The notes under the pieces were generated by a model. That model was not told the origin of the DNA, ran no database searches, and was given only the letters and a program-made list of their open reading frames with translations. Both the position numbers and the translations under genes were made by a program. From Chrysophaeum taylorii (lineage: Eukaryota; Sar; Pelagophyceae; Pelagomonadales; Pelagomonadaceae), in assembly GCA_029834535.1 (NCBI GenBank), contig JAQMWT010000529.1, positions 230,491-294,490 on the forward strand: a DNA stretch of 64,000 nucleotides, in the 5' to 3' direction. Within the stretch, counting starts at the first letter, position 1. Every line of letters starts with the position of its first letter. Shown piece after piece: positions 10,132 through 20,640 of the stretch.

Positions 10132-13100
10132 TCAGAAGGAGGCGGAGTAGTCGTCGTCGCCGAGGCCGCCGGGGTCGGAGGAGGCCTCCTCCATGGAAGC
10201 AAAGCGCTGCTTGGTCTCGGCAGTCTTGGCGTCGGCGGTCTTGGCTTCGGAAATGACGTCGTTGATGGCGTCGACCCACTCCTGCATGTCGGTCTTGTCG
10301 ATAGCGGCCATGACGAGTTCGTCGTTGTCGGCGGTGACTTTGAAGGAGTTCTTGACCCTCGAGTCCTGCACGAGGTCGACGGTCGCGGTCGCGTCAATCT
10401 TGAAAGTCTTTTCCCCGGTTGCCGCGTTGTCGGTGTCGCGGTGGAGGAGGGAGGTGCCCACGAGCTTGAAGAGCTTGACGTGCCAGGTTTGCTTGACGAG
10501 ACGGGATCGGGTGCGCTTCCGGAGGAGACCTTCTTTTTTGGTTTGTATTTTTTCGACTATAGCCCTATACTCGTCGAGCTTGAGTTGCATGTCCTTCATC
10601 TTCTGCGTGTTCTCGGCGGCCGAGTCTTTGGTTTTAGCTTTGGTCTCGGCGAGCTCGGACTGCGTTTCGTGGAGCGAGTTGAAGTGGTCCGTGAGCGACT
10701 TTTCCCAGAGATTTTGCATCTTGTCCTTCTCGTCCAACAAAACGGCGCGCTGCGCGGCGATCTGGTTGAGCTCGGCCTGCGCCGACTCGAGGGACGTCTT
10801 GAGCTGCTGGGACTTGGCTTCGGTCTGGCGAAGTCTGGTGGTGGCTTCGGCGAGCTTCTTTTGCAGATCGAAGAGCTGGGCGTCCTTCTCGCTCTGGAGG
10901 GACGCTCTCAAATTAATCTCGACCTCGAGGCGCTTTTCGAGCTCGACCTCGCGCACCGCCTTCCGCTGGAGCTCGGTCGACGTCGAGGACGAGGTCGACT
11001 GGTGCTCGTCGAGCTGGGACTTGAGGTAGGTGACGCGTTGATTCATTTTGTGCTGGTAGGAGCGGTGATCGTTGGCGAGCTGCGAGTGGGCCCGCAAGAG
11101 CTCGGCGTGCGTCGCGTTCGCGCCGTCGAGCTCGGCCCGCAGCTTGTCGAGCGCGTTTTGCTTCTCCTCGAGCGCCGTCGCCGATTCCTGGAGCTCTTTC
11201 TGGAGGTTTTCGACCTTTGTTTCGACGACGGTTTTGGCTTCTTGCTCGGCCCGGAGCTCGGATCGCACGCTCGCGACCTGCGCTTCGAGCTCCTTGGCCG
11301 ACTCGCCCGCTTCGGATCTCGTCGACGCGAGCTGCGTTTCTAAATCCGCGATCTTGGCGCGCGTTTCCTCCAAATCTTTGGCGAGTTCGTCGCGCTTCTC
11401 GATCAGCTTCGCGCGCTCCGCGACGTCGGCGGCGTGCGTCTCGTAGAGCTCGTCGCGCTCCTTCGCGACGCGGTCGATGTCTTCGCGGGCCTTGTCGTGA
11501 AGGACGACCATGTCCGAATGCTTGGTTTCCCACGAAGCTATGGTCTGGGTGAGATCTTTTTCTTTTTCGCGGTGAGCCTCGAGCTGCTGCGCCTTCTCCG
11601 ACCCTTCTTTCTTGTGCTCCTCCAACAGCCTCCCGAGCTCGTCGAGCTTGGATTCCTTGTGCGTCGACTTGTTCTCCATGTCCTCCAGCCGCGCGTGGAG
11701 CTGAGCTTGCCACGTCTGCTCCGACTCCAACGCGTCCTTCGTATCTTCCAAATCTTGCTCCAACTCTTCCTTGCGACGGTTCGCGCGCTGGAGTTCGGAA
11801 AACAGCGACGTCAGCCGCGTCTCGGTCGCCTTGGCCTGCGCCTCGAGCTGCATCTTGGCCGAGCTCACCGAAATCAGCTCCCTCTGCTGCGCCTCGAGAG
11901 CGTCGGCCACGACTTTCTCGCGCGCGGCGATCTTCGCCCTTTCGCCCGCCGCTTCGCTCACCTGCGCCTCCAAGGCCGCTACTTTTTGCTCGTGCGCGTC
12001 CTCCACTTTCTCGAACACCGACTGGGCCGCGTCCAACGCCGTGCCCAGCGCGTACTCGGCCAGAACAGAATCTTTGGCCGGACCGGCCGCGACCGCCGCG
12101 TACTTCGAAGCGACCGTCTGCACGTCGAACTTGAGGGCCGCCAGGTCCTCGGGATCCTTGGCTCGCACCATCTGGTCGTGGAGCTTCACCACCTGCTCCT
12201 CGCACAGCCGTTTCGACGCGGCCTCGTTCTTCTCCAACAAGCCCGAAAGCTTGCCCGTCAGCTCGTCTTCGAGATCTTCCTGGTACTGGCTCGCGTGCTC
12301 GCCCCCCGCCCGGGCCTTGAACGTCGCGATCGCCCTCTTCAACCCCACCAAATGACTCCGGAACAGCTTGTCGGTAGACGCCACCACCCCTTGACTCGTC
12401 GTCGTCGCCGTTTCCTGCTGCTCCTGGTCGTACGCGGCGAGCGCCTGCGTTTTCGCGTCCGCGCATTCCTTCGTCATCACTTCTTCCCACGCGGTCGCTA
12501 TCGTCGGGACGCTCCCACCCTCGATCGCCTGGATGTACTGCTCCACCAGCGCCACGAACGAAGATCCGTTCAACGGGCGCCCGTGGATCTCCTTGGGCTT
12601 CAAGTGCGTTTCGTACAAATGCGATTTCAACGCCTCCACGCCTTCCTTGAACTCGGACCGCAAATTATCGAACCCGACCTTGTCGATTTGCTGGAGCCGC
12701 TCTTCGTCCAACAAAGGCCTCACCAGCGGAAAGCACTTGCGCTCCGTAAAAAACGCAGTCATCATCGACCGAACCCGGTTCCGTTCGGTCGTCGCGGCGT
12801 CGAATCCAACTTGCGGCTTCAACGACCGCTCCAAATATTCGTCCGAAGATATCGGGCTGTTGTACTCGTCTACCAAATCGAGCGCGAAGTCCCGCACCAC
12901 CCACACAAACGACGGAAAGAATTTGTGGAAATCGTGGGCCTCCAACTCGCCATCCGAATCCCCCGAAATTCGGATGTGTTGCGACAAGTTCGCGACGAAA
13001 GATAAATTCGAAATTGCCGACTCGTCGATCGACCCCAAACTATTATACACGAGCGTCGAGCACAGCAGCGTCGCGAGACTGAAGATCCGGGTGTCGTAGT

Positions 13101-13518
13101 GCTGGTCGGCTTCGAGCCCCCCCAAACCCTCCGTATCCAACACCACAACCCAGCAAGGTTCGCCCGACGGCAGCGTCGCTCTCCGCGGTTCCCCCCAGAA
13201 CCAAATTCCCCGCGTGCACCGTCGCACCGTCGGTCCCACCGTAAACCCCTCCGAGTGCTCGAGGATGAAGTTCACCAGGCTCGACTTTCCCGTCCGATAC
13301 AGCCCCGCAACGCTCACGACGCAGATCTTCCCCTTGAGCGATTCCAAAATACTTCGCGCCTCGGGGTTCACGCTGAACTTCGACTCATCGTCCACCTCCA
13401 CGAGCGGCACGGCCGCCTTCCGGAACGGGCCCTCCTCGACACCGCTCGTCGTCGTCGTCGTTGCCGGAGCCGCCTCTTCCTCCTTTTCTCTCTGCCGCCC
13501 GAACCCAAACAGCGACAT
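10132..13518 (-). CDS. Large GBP-family GTPase with long coiled coil and PH domain
   Basis: An intronless gene of 1128 residues counted from the ATG at 13518; the frame runs further up but only to non-ATG codons. Residues about 40-330 form a guanylate-binding-protein/atlastin-type GTPase: P-loop 'GLYRTGKSS' near residue 75, the switch region 'RRCTRGIW', 'DTEGLGG' as G3, and 'VVRDF' as the family's RD-type G4. A helical middle domain follows, then about 550 residues of heptad-rich coiled coil. The C-terminus (about 990-1090) is a PH-like domain ('WHVKLFKLVGTSLLHRDT'), followed by a short acidic tail with no CaaX box. GBPs assemble on membranes and remodel or tether them on GTP hydrolysis. Here membrane choice could come from the PH domain instead of prenylation; that is inferred. 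A (CTTG)58 repeat lies in its upstream region. Confidence 0.88.
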   Translation of the reverse strand: MSLFGFGRQREKEEEAAPATTTTTSGVEEGPFRKAAVPLVEVDDESKFSVNPEARSILESLKGKICVVSVAGLYRTGKSSLVNFILEHSEGFTVGPTVRRCTRGIWFWGEPRRATLPSGEPCWVVVLDTEGLGGLEADQHYDTRIFSLATLLCSTLVYNSLGSIDESAISNLSFVANLSQHIRISGDSDGELEAHDFHKFFPSFVWVVRDFALDLVDEYNSPISSDEYLERSLKPQVGFDAATTERNRVRSMMTAFFTERKCFPLVRPLLDEERLQQIDKVGFDNLRSEFKEGVEALKSHLYETHLKPKEIHGRPLNGSSFVALVEQYIQAIEGGSVPTIATAWEEVMTKECADAKTQALAAYDQEQQETATTTSQGVVASTDKLFRSHLVGLKRAIATFKARAGGEHASQYQEDLEDELTGKLSGLLEKNEAASKRLCEEQVVKLHDQMVRAKDPEDLAALKFDVQTVASKYAAVAAGPAKDSVLAEYALGTALDAAQSVFEKVEDAHEQKVAALEAQVSEAAGERAKIAAREKVVADALEAQQRELISVSSAKMQLEAQAKATETRLTSLFSELQRANRRKEELEQDLEDTKDALESEQTWQAQLHARLEDMENKSTHKESKLDELGRLLEEHKKEGSEKAQQLEAHREKEKDLTQTIASWETKHSDMVVLHDKAREDIDRVAKERDELYETHAADVAERAKLIEKRDELAKDLEETRAKIADLETQLASTRSEAGESAKELEAQVASVRSELRAEQEAKTVVETKVENLQKELQESATALEEKQNALDKLRAELDGANATHAELLRAHSQLANDHRSYQHKMNQRVTYLKSQLDEHQSTSSSTSTELQRKAVREVELEKRLEVEINLRASLQSEKDAQLFDLQKKLAEATTRLRQTEAKSQQLKTSLESAQAELNQIAAQRAVLLDEKDKMQNLWEKSLTDHFNSLHETQSELAETKAKTKDSAAENTQKMKDMQLKLDEYRAIVEKIQTKKEGLLRKRTRSRLVKQTWHVKLFKLVGTSLLHRDTDNAATGEKTFKIDATATVDLVQDSRVKNSFKVTADNDELVMAAIDKTDMQEWVDAINDVISEAKTADAKTAETKQRFASMEEASSDPGGLGDDDYSASF

Positions 13519-13746
13519 CTCCCTCCTTCGCGGACCACCACTGCTTTGCTCTACAGCGGTTTTTTTTCTTTGGGGGGGGAGGGGGTACTGTATAGTGCCC
13601 AATTTTTTTTCCAAAATTTTTTTTCAGCACCAGCAGCCGCCGCAGCCGCCGCAAGAATTGGTGTTGTTGTTGTTCTTGTTCTTGTTGGGTCTCTCTGCGA
13701 ACCCACTCCGTCCGTCCGATAGAACACTCTCGCGCACCACGATTCT

Positions 13747-13978
<232 letters not shown>

Positions 13979-14250
13979 GGGGTGATGGAACCCTGCCTTC
14001 CTTCCTTCCTTCCTCTGAGTTTTTTTGTCGTCAAAGAAAGAGCCTCATATGCCTCCGTGCAAAATAAACTCACCCCACAGCAACCGTGCTCCTTATCCTC
14101 CCAAGAACGGCTTGCTCACAGGCGTGAACCACCCACCCATATGGTCTCAAGATCAGAGGCGTTGTTTGAATTTGAAGATGATAACGGACAAACAAACTGG
14201 GGGTGGTGGTAAGCTTGATCATACAAAAATCCTTACCACCGCTTACCTCC

Positions 14251-14736
14251 ATGTTCTTGTGCTGTAAGGCGGAGAACTCAACAACGACGGGTGGGTTAAT
14301 CGAGCCGCGGTACATGGATCGGTTCTACTTGTGGAAGCTCCACATAACCAAAGTTGACGGCCTCGAGGGCCCCGGGACAATCTTGTTCAAAGCAACCTAT
14401 TCCGGTCGGAGCATGTTCAGCGATTCGATCAAAGTCTCGCAGAAAATGGAGCCCCAGAGCCGTTACGTGTTCAAGGACGTGCCCGGATGCGACGACGTCA
14501 GCGTCGAACTCTTCCGGGGCACGCCCTGCGCCGATAGTCGAATTGCGACGCTAGGCATTGACCTCGGCCCCTATCGGCAACCAAACGAGACCTCCGACCT
14601 CCACATCGCGATACCCGGCACCACCGCGAGCCTCACCTTGATCGTGTCGTGTGCTGTCCTGGCGGACGACGACGACGAGCAGGCTTCTTGCATGGATGTC
14701 CCCGACACCTCGGACTCCTCCTGCGCTGTGAGTTAG
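14251..14736 (+). CDS. Small C2-like domain protein
   Basis: 161 residues from the ATG at 14251; the frame extends upstream only to a GTG. After 'MFLCCKAENS', whose paired cysteines could be lipidated, residues about 20-135 alternate beta-strand-like blocks ('FYLWKLHITKVDGLEG', 'RYVFKDVPGCDDVSVELFRG', 'LHIAIPGTTASLTLIVSC') in the manner of a C2 sandwich. The calcium-binding aspartates of classical C2 loops are not obvious. The tail is acidic. Small stand-alone C2 proteins bind membranes or scaffold signalling; no specific function can be assigned. The next same-strand gene starts 62 bp downstream. The C2 call is a fold-level impression, not a family match. Confidence 0.5.
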   Translation: MFLCCKAENSTTTGGLIEPRYMDRFYLWKLHITKVDGLEGPGTILFKATYSGRSMFSDSIKVSQKMEPQSRYVFKDVPGCDDVSVELFRGTPCADSRIATLGIDLGPYRQPNETSDLHIAIPGTTASLTLIVSCAVLADDDDEQASCMDVPDTSDSSCAVS

Positions 14737-14798
14737 TTTGTTTTTTTCAAAAAAAGGTCGGTCGCACGAGCGAAAATAAAAGGGTAAGATTTTGAAGG

Positions 14799-15251
14799 AT
14801 GGGCCCCAACGAAATCGGTATGTGGACCGCGCTGCGTCTGAGCTGGCGGGTCTGGTGCGAAGCCGTCGCCGCGATGCAGCGGCAGGATTTGCTGGACGAG
14901 ATGCGGGAGGTCTACACCGAAACATTGCTAGACTGGAGGGAGGACGACACCTTGGCGGAGGCGGGTCTGATCGCCGAGCGGGACCAGGCCCTCCGAGAAC
15001 GCGACGCCGCGGTCCAGGAGCGGGACCACGAGCTCCGCGTGCGCGACGACCTCCGTCACGAGAGGGACCGCGCCCTGCGCGAGCTCCACGCCTACCGACG
15101 ACACGTCCAGACCTTGGAACTTGAGATCGATGGCAGAAGACCTCAGCGCCCTTCCGACTTCCACAAACTCGGCAGTGCGAAGTGGGTCAAGCACCTCAAG
15201 GACCGATGCGCGGCCAAGAGCCGTCTCCTCCTCACCGACCGCCCGAGTTGA
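14799..15251 (+). CDS. Small coiled-coil protein, unrecognised
   Basis: 150 residues from the ATG at 14799. The N-terminal 50 residues are Trp/Leu-rich and helical. Residues about 60-110 are a run of charged 7-residue units ('ERDQALRERDAAVQERDHEL'), a clear coiled coil. The C-terminus ('HKLGSAKWVKHLKDRCAAK') is basic. The family is not recognised. It lies 62 bp after the C2-like gene on the same strand, with only an A/T-rich gap between them. A homodimeric structural or adaptor role is possible but not supported beyond the coiled coil. Confidence 0.5.
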   Translation: MGPNEIGMWTALRLSWRVWCEAVAAMQRQDLLDEMREVYTETLLDWREDDTLAEAGLIAERDQALRERDAAVQERDHELRVRDDLRHERDRALRELHAYRRHVQTLELEIDGRRPQRPSDFHKLGSAKWVKHLKDRCAAKSRLLLTDRPS

Positions 15252-15666
15252 GGAGTGTGCACACGACATATACGCTGCTTTAATCACTCACTATTCGTTT
15301 TTTGGAGAGAGACTACTTTGAACGGAAGACCGAGGGGGGGTCCTGGAACGCGAGAAAACGGCCAAAAATCCGTCGTCGCTGGTGTCGTCCGTCGGGTTGA
15401 GACGCCGAGGACGACCAGATATCTCTCTGCGCACATATTCCTTCGGACTATCTTCCTCCTCCCAACACCATCATCATCGCCGCCACCACAACCATTCGGC
15501 GTATTCAAAACACAAACACCCTCTTCGCTCTCGTGATGATGATGATGATGATGATGAAATTGTAGTGTTGTTGTCCGGCCTTCTTGGTTGGCCGATCACC
15601 CCCTTTTTGTGTCGTCGCGAACAGACTGTAAACAACAACAACAACAACAACAACCCTAATCCTCGC
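15252..15666. other. Intergenic gap with short trinucleotide runs
   Basis: A 415-bp stretch between the coiled-coil gene and the ubiquitin-like gene. It holds a (GAT)n run at about 15534-15556 and an (AAC)n run at about 15632-15652. The frame upstream of the next ATG is open only as low-complexity His/Asp/Asn, so I regard it as 5' leader and promoter. No other feature seen. Confidence 0.5.
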
Positions 15667-16194
15667 ATGAAAGTGCGGATATCCGTCGTCGTCGTCGCGC
15701 ATCCGCGGCGCGTCTACGATCTCGACGTTGCGCTCGTCGCGGCGGCCGACGAGCTGCGCGACAGCGTTGCAAATCTAGTGCGCCTCCCGCTCACGAGCTT
15801 CTGGGTCGTTTACAGGGGACGGGTTGTCAGGGGGGAGTGGTGCGTAGGGACCTTTGGCATCTACTCTAACAGCAAGGTTCACGTCGTCTTCAAGCCCAAG
15901 CTCCAGGTCGTGCCCCGGCGGGAAGACGGTACTACTACGACGACCCTCTTTGTTCTCTCGCGCATCCTCGAGGATGCTAAAAGAAGACAATTCGCGAAAG
16001 CGAAGGAACCGAGACGTCGAGCCACGACGCGCGACGGCCAAATTGTCCTCGCGGTCGAGGCCTCCACAGCAGCCTCGCGCGCCAAGGCACGGCAGAGCGA
16101 AGACTATCGAGTCCTCCGCGAGTCCGAACTTTGGGCCCACAACATGCGCGACGCGCACCCCCTTCTCAGGTGGCGAGCGACCCACGATACCTAA
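15667..16194 (+). CDS. Putative ubiquitin-like-fold protein
   Basis: 175 residues from the ATG at 15667. The first 80 residues ('MKVRISVVVV', then 'LTSFWVVYRGRVV', then 'FGIYSNSKVHVVFKPK') follow the strand-strand-helix-strand pattern of ubiquitin-like domains. Upstream codons give only His/Asp/Asn runs after a GTG, so I take the ATG as start. The remainder is basic and helical ('ILEDAKRRQFAKAKEPRRR') without a di-glycine terminus, so it is not a conjugatable modifier. The family is not recognised; the ubiquitin-like call rests on the pattern alone. Confidence 0.45.
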   Translation: MKVRISVVVVAHPRRVYDLDVALVAAADELRDSVANLVRLPLTSFWVVYRGRVVRGEWCVGTFGIYSNSKVHVVFKPKLQVVPRREDGTTTTTLFVLSRILEDAKRRQFAKAKEPRRRATTRDGQIVLAVEASTAASRAKARQSEDYRVLRESELWAHNMRDAHPLLRWRATHDT

Positions 16195-16396
16195 ACGCCG
16201 TGAGTCACGACGACGATTCAAAAACAGGGACAAAGTGGAACTTCGCCGCCGCCGCATCTTTTTGAGGGTCCGACCGACCTTTGGAGAGGCTTGTTTCCAC
16301 CACTTGGCTCCAAGACCATAACGTGGGCGGCCGCCGCTTTTGGGCTCTCGGCCACGCCGACGACGGAAGTTTGTTTGCGAAGGGGTTATCAATATT

Positions 16397-17584
16397 ATGT
16401 TGTTGTTGTTGACTATGATGCGCTTAAAGCAACAGCCCCAGCGGTGGTTGGTGCGGCGATTAGCTAGCGAGGAGAGCCTCGCGCGGCTGGAGAGCGAGCT
16501 TGCGTCGGCGGTCGCGCGGCTCGAGGCTGTGTCGGGAGAGGTGGTTGCCGCCGAGATGAAAGCTCGCGAGCTCGAAGATGTGAGCGGCGAGACGGATTTT
16601 TGGGGGAACGCGGCGCGCGCACGACGCGTGACCGCCGAGCTCGCGGCGCTCCGAGGGTTCATCGATGATGTTGCCGCGTGGCGTGCGTCGACAGAGGACG
16701 CGATGGTGGCGATAGAGGCTGCCCGCGAGGACGACGACGCGGAGTTCTTCGCGGGCGAGGCGAGGGAGGCTATCGATGCGGTCAAAGCGGGGCTCGACGC
16801 GTTCGAGCTCGAGCGCACGATGTCGGGGCCCTACGACGACCGCGACTGCCGCCTCGAAATTCACGCCGGAGCGGGCGGCCTCGACGCGCAAGACTGGTGC
16901 TCGATGTTGCTCCGAATGTACGAGCGCTACTGCGACAAGACTGCGCTCGCGGCCAACCTTCTCGAGACTGCCGACGGCGACCACCCCGGATGTCTGAAGA
17001 GCGCGGTCCTCGAGATTCGTGGCCGCCACGCCTACGGACTGCTGCGGTCGGAGAAGGGCGCGCATCGACTCGTAAGGCAGTCGCCCTTCAATTCCGCGGC
17101 GAAGCGCCAGACCTCCTTCGCATCGGTCGAGCCTATCCCAATGCTTGCTGACGATCTCACATTGGACATCCCCGACGCAGATCTCGATGTCTCGACGATG
17201 CGATCCAGTGGGGCGGGTGGACAGAACGTCAACAAGGTCGAGACGGCCGTACGAATACTCCACAAACCCACGGGCTTGAGCGTCAAGTGTATGAGAGAAA
17301 GGTCCCAGTTCGCCAACAAAAAAATCGCCATGGCGTTGCTGTCGGCAAAGTTGCTGGCCCTTTTGGATGACCAGCGAAAGCACCGACTCGACGAGATCCG
17401 CGGAGATAAGGTCCAAGCCGACTTTGGGAGTTCGGTCCGGAACTACGTACTCCACCCCTACAAGCTCGTCAAGGATGACACCTACGAGACGCCCAACGCC
17501 GAGGCGGTCCTCGACGGCGACCTCCATCCCTTCCTTCAGGCAGCACTGCGCGCGAGGGCGGCCGCCCCCGCCGCGCGTCCATGA
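16397..17584 (+). CDS. prfB: Organellar peptide chain release factor 2
   Basis: 395 residues from the first ATG at 16397; ATGs at 16415 and 16418 would keep the same mature protein. The N-terminus ('MMRLKQQPQRWLVRRLAS') is basic and amphipathic, as expected for a mitochondrial or plastid presequence. The class I release-factor core follows: a helical N-domain, the 'SPF' stop-codon recognition tripeptide at residues 229-231, which marks RF2 specificity for UGA/UAA, and the catalytic GGQ at 274-276 in 'GAGGQNVNKVETAVRI'. The C-terminus keeps 'VRNYVLHPYKLVKD', a near-invariant RF2 segment. It frees the finished peptide from the organellar ribosome. No programmed frameshift site is present, unlike most bacterial prfB genes. 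Which organelle it serves cannot be told from sequence. Confidence 0.92.
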   Translation: MLLLLTMMRLKQQPQRWLVRRLASEESLARLESELASAVARLEAVSGEVVAAEMKARELEDVSGETDFWGNAARARRVTAELAALRGFIDDVAAWRASTEDAMVAIEAAREDDDAEFFAGEAREAIDAVKAGLDAFELERTMSGPYDDRDCRLEIHAGAGGLDAQDWCSMLLRMYERYCDKTALAANLLETADGDHPGCLKSAVLEIRGRHAYGLLRSEKGAHRLVRQSPFNSAAKRQTSFASVEPIPMLADDLTLDIPDADLDVSTMRSSGAGGQNVNKVETAVRILHKPTGLSVKCMRERSQFANKKIAMALLSAKLLALLDDQRKHRLDEIRGDKVQADFGSSVRNYVLHPYKLVKDDTYETPNAEAVLDGDLHPFLQAALRARAAAPAARP

Positions 17585-18006
17585 TGCCTCCTATATTTTA
17601 CCTATAGATCTTCAGCCCCAGGAGGCTCTTCTTCTGCCGGGGCGGGATACATATAGAAAGGATCGAAAGGATCTTCTTCTTCTTCTTCTTCTTGTTCAAG
17701 GGTGACGACAGACAGCAGCCCTCGCGGGCGGACGTGACGTGACGTCACGTCACGTCACAAAAGTGCGCCTCTCCTTCTTGCCGACCACACATTTTTTCTC
17801 GCATGCACATATGCCCCTACGACGTGCTCGAGCACGCTGGTGTATCGTGTGTGGACCCCGCGGGCAAGGCAATGCAGGCAGGAGACGCTGGCCTCGGCGC
17901 GAGACGTTTGGTCGCGCGTGTTTATCAAGGTTGATGCGCCAAGCCAAACATGTCGAAGGCCGACGACGAAACCTGGCGACAACACGAAGAAGATGATTAT
18001 GCAACA
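17585..18006. other. Convergent intergenic gap
   Basis: A 422-bp gap between the ends of the RF2 gene and the megasynthase gene. It contains a (TTC)n run at about 17671-17694, a 26-bp perfect palindrome listed separately, and a CAC/GTG-rich tract at the megasynthase end. Open frames here are short and show no family resemblance. Confidence 0.5.
17731..17756. promoter_or_regulatory. 26-bp perfect palindrome of TGACG half-sites
   Basis: GTGAC/GTCAC units are arranged symmetrically around a central GACGTC, so all 26 bases read the same on both strands. TGACGTCA is the classic bZIP (CREB/TGA-type) site, and several overlapping half-sites are present. It lies between two convergent genes rather than in a promoter, so it could equally be a transcript-end hairpin. 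No regulator is known here. Confidence 0.4.
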
Positions 18007-20640
18007 TCAATAATGTCTTTTGTGGTGGTGGTGGTGGTGGTGCGTCCCGCGAATTGAGCTTTCGTGGGCCCATTTGGACGGGACTCCGAGCTTGTTGGGA
18101 AGCAACCTCGATCCAGCACCAAGCTCGTAGCCAGCAGTCGTGAGACTCCCGGGCTCTAGAACAGCTCCGGCTCCAATCGTGACGGTGCCAACCTCCACGT
18201 GATCACTCGCATACTGATGACAGAAAACGATAGCGCCTTCTTCGACCACGGCGTTCTGTTTTAGTACCAAGTTATCGACATCCCAGAAGACGGGCGCCGC
18301 AACGATGGCGTTCCCTTCGACACGGGCGCCAAGCATGCGAACAAACCACCCGTAGGCCGCGGTCGAGCTGACGAAGAAGAAGGACGTAATCGTGAACCCA
18401 GCGCGCCCGGCGTCTCCAAATTGTCGCATCCAATATCCGACGCTGAATGGCATCCACTGCTTTGTTTTGCGTCCTTGGGCATCCAAGGCGAACCAGAACC
18501 ACTTGTTTACGATGGCCAGGCAGGCGTAGCCAAGAAGAAACGACGAGAGAAACGCGAGCGCAGCGAACGCGCGGACAGCGAGGAACGGCTTCGAGTTGCG
18601 AAAGTGAACGTCCGGCCCGTAGTCCGAATTCCGGACATCGTAGACAAGCCACTCGAAGGCTGCCGTCGCGGTCGCCACGGCGCCGTAGAGTGCGATCCCA
18701 AAGAGCAGGCGAGTCCAAAGTAAGAGGGCGAACGGCGCCACGACATACAAGACTTTGTGCCAGAACGTCAAGGCGTGGTCGTAGTCGAGTGACTCGCGGC
18801 TCCCGTGGCGGTCCCACGGGAAGCTCACTGCACCCTGACGAGCGATGATCGCATAGCCTTCGGTCGTGCGCTCCTCGATTTCCTGGGCTCCAGCAATCAT
18901 CGCTTCCGTATTCATTGCCACGCTGAATTCTCGCAGCTCGGCGTGACCGCCCCGAATCAGCGTGTTGCCGCCCACGAGCGTCGTCGTTGGAATGTGCACT
19001 GAGCCGTCGGTAGTTCCGAGAATGACAGAGCCAAATCCAACGACGCTATTGTCACCGATCGTGATCGTTGATCCCGTCGTTGGGAAAACAGTACAGAAGG
19101 ACCCGAGATGGGCGTTTTTGCCGACGCGGAGCTGTCGTAGGTTGGTGATGCGTTCTAGAAGAAAATCGACGTGCGTCCACGAACCTGTCGGAAGATGGTG
19201 GTGGTGCGTTCTTAAACAACAACAAAGAGAACGTACCGATTTTTGCGCCGAGGCAAGTATAGTATCGACGCAACACCCACGTGGCACCGAACTGAATAAC
19301 CGTACGACGATAAATGCTGTCGGCAACTTTGTCGTAGACGAACATGAGAGCTTTTTCGAGGCTGGCAGGTTGACCGGCATCCCACACAGGTAGCACATAT
19401 CCACCCCGTCGTCCTCCGAGCCCCCGCCTCGCACGAGTCAAGCACGTCTTAATCCCGCGCGCGATCCAGAAAGAAGCGACGCCAAAGGCGAGCGCGGCGA
19501 GCTCGTGCTGCACGAGCACGCACGCGACAAGCGGGACGAGCCGGGCCGTCTTGCCATACCGCTGGAGAAATAGCTTCCGTTGTACTTTCGGGTCCGTGTT
19601 GCTGAAAATCATGCTCATTGATGGGAATATCGGAGACACGATATACCTGCGCGACAAACAACAAAATATTTCTCGTCCTCGATTCATCCGTACGAGCACG
19701 CTTCAGAATTTTTTTTTTTTGAAGAAAACGCCGCAACAAACGTCGATGTGAATGTCGCGAATGCCTCCGGGTTCGAATGCAGAGCGTCGGCGACATTCTT
19801 GTGGTTTGACGGCGGATACAGTCCTTCTTTCTTCAGGACGAGCGACAAGGTGACGAAGGCTGGGTACGTTGACGCGATGATAATGACAATTGTGGCATAA
19901 ATGGCAACGAGTGAAGTAACGAACGACAAACAGGTTGTGCTCCAGACGGTGGTCGGCTCCTCGGGCGACACCGACGAACCGTCGTTGGTCCCGCAATTCC
20001 CCGTTTCCCGCGTAACGGTCGCTAGAGGTCCGACGGTAGTGCGCGACGCGAGCTTGGTTCCCGACGCCAGCACCGCTCGGGCTTCGATTCGACACGATGC
20101 CCCCAGCTCCACGGTCTGAAAAACCACCTGGCGTCTCACCATGTCGAATTTGCGAGGGTGAACGATCACTTGGGGCCCAAGAACACAACCAGCGCCAATA
20201 AAAACGAATCGAGGCTCGCGGACGTGGACGGTATCGAGAACAACACCACTTCCGATATGCGCTCCAAGCAAGCGATAGTACAGGGCGAGGAGCGGCGTCC
20301 GTCGAAGCTCCTCGAGGAACAAAAATCGATTCATCTGATCGATGCGCTCAATCGTCCACCACGCGATAAACTTAACGGACTCGAGCGAGACAGCCGCCGC
20401 TCCCGGAGCTAGGAGGAGACGTGTCCCTGCAGCTGCAAAGCTTAACAAAACGCACAACGATGCCCAGGCTAGTGGGCCGTGCACCAGGATTGCGAGTCGC
20501 CATGACTCGACCTGTGATTGGTTCAGCCGCCATGCAACCAGCCACGCGGGCACGACAAAGACGGCGGCGACGTACGAATACGCGACGACCCAACACGCGA
20601 AACGCAACGCCGAATAATAATGCAGGACCCTCTGTTCCCT
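18007..20640 (-). other. Domain block: membrane / hexapeptide-repeat NRPS terminal domain
   Basis: After the second carrier come several hydrophobic spans ('ACWVVAYSYVAAVFVVPAWL', 'LAWASLCVLLSFAAAG'), then 'LLALYYRLLGAHIGSGVVLD' leading into isoleucine-patch hexapeptide repeats ('IGAGCVLGPQVIVHP'). The pattern repeats across the two small introns: 'YYTCLGAKIG', then 'LRVGKNAHLGSFCTVFP', more membrane spans, and a last repeat block 'VTIGAGAVLEPGSLTTAG'. This two-fold arrangement resembles the terminal domain of epsilon-poly-L-lysine synthetase (Pls)-type NRPSs, which anchors the enzyme in a membrane and replaces a thioesterase. Here it may release or polymerise the lipopeptide, or present it to the membrane; that role is inferred. 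The His run at the very end comes from a GTG-repeat in the DNA. Confidence 0.75.

Noticed and set aside
11434-13005. 523-residue plus-strand frame antisense to the GBP GTPase
   Set aside because: Leu/Arg-rich mirror of coiled-coil codons; the antisense strand has a complete GTPase with all motifs.
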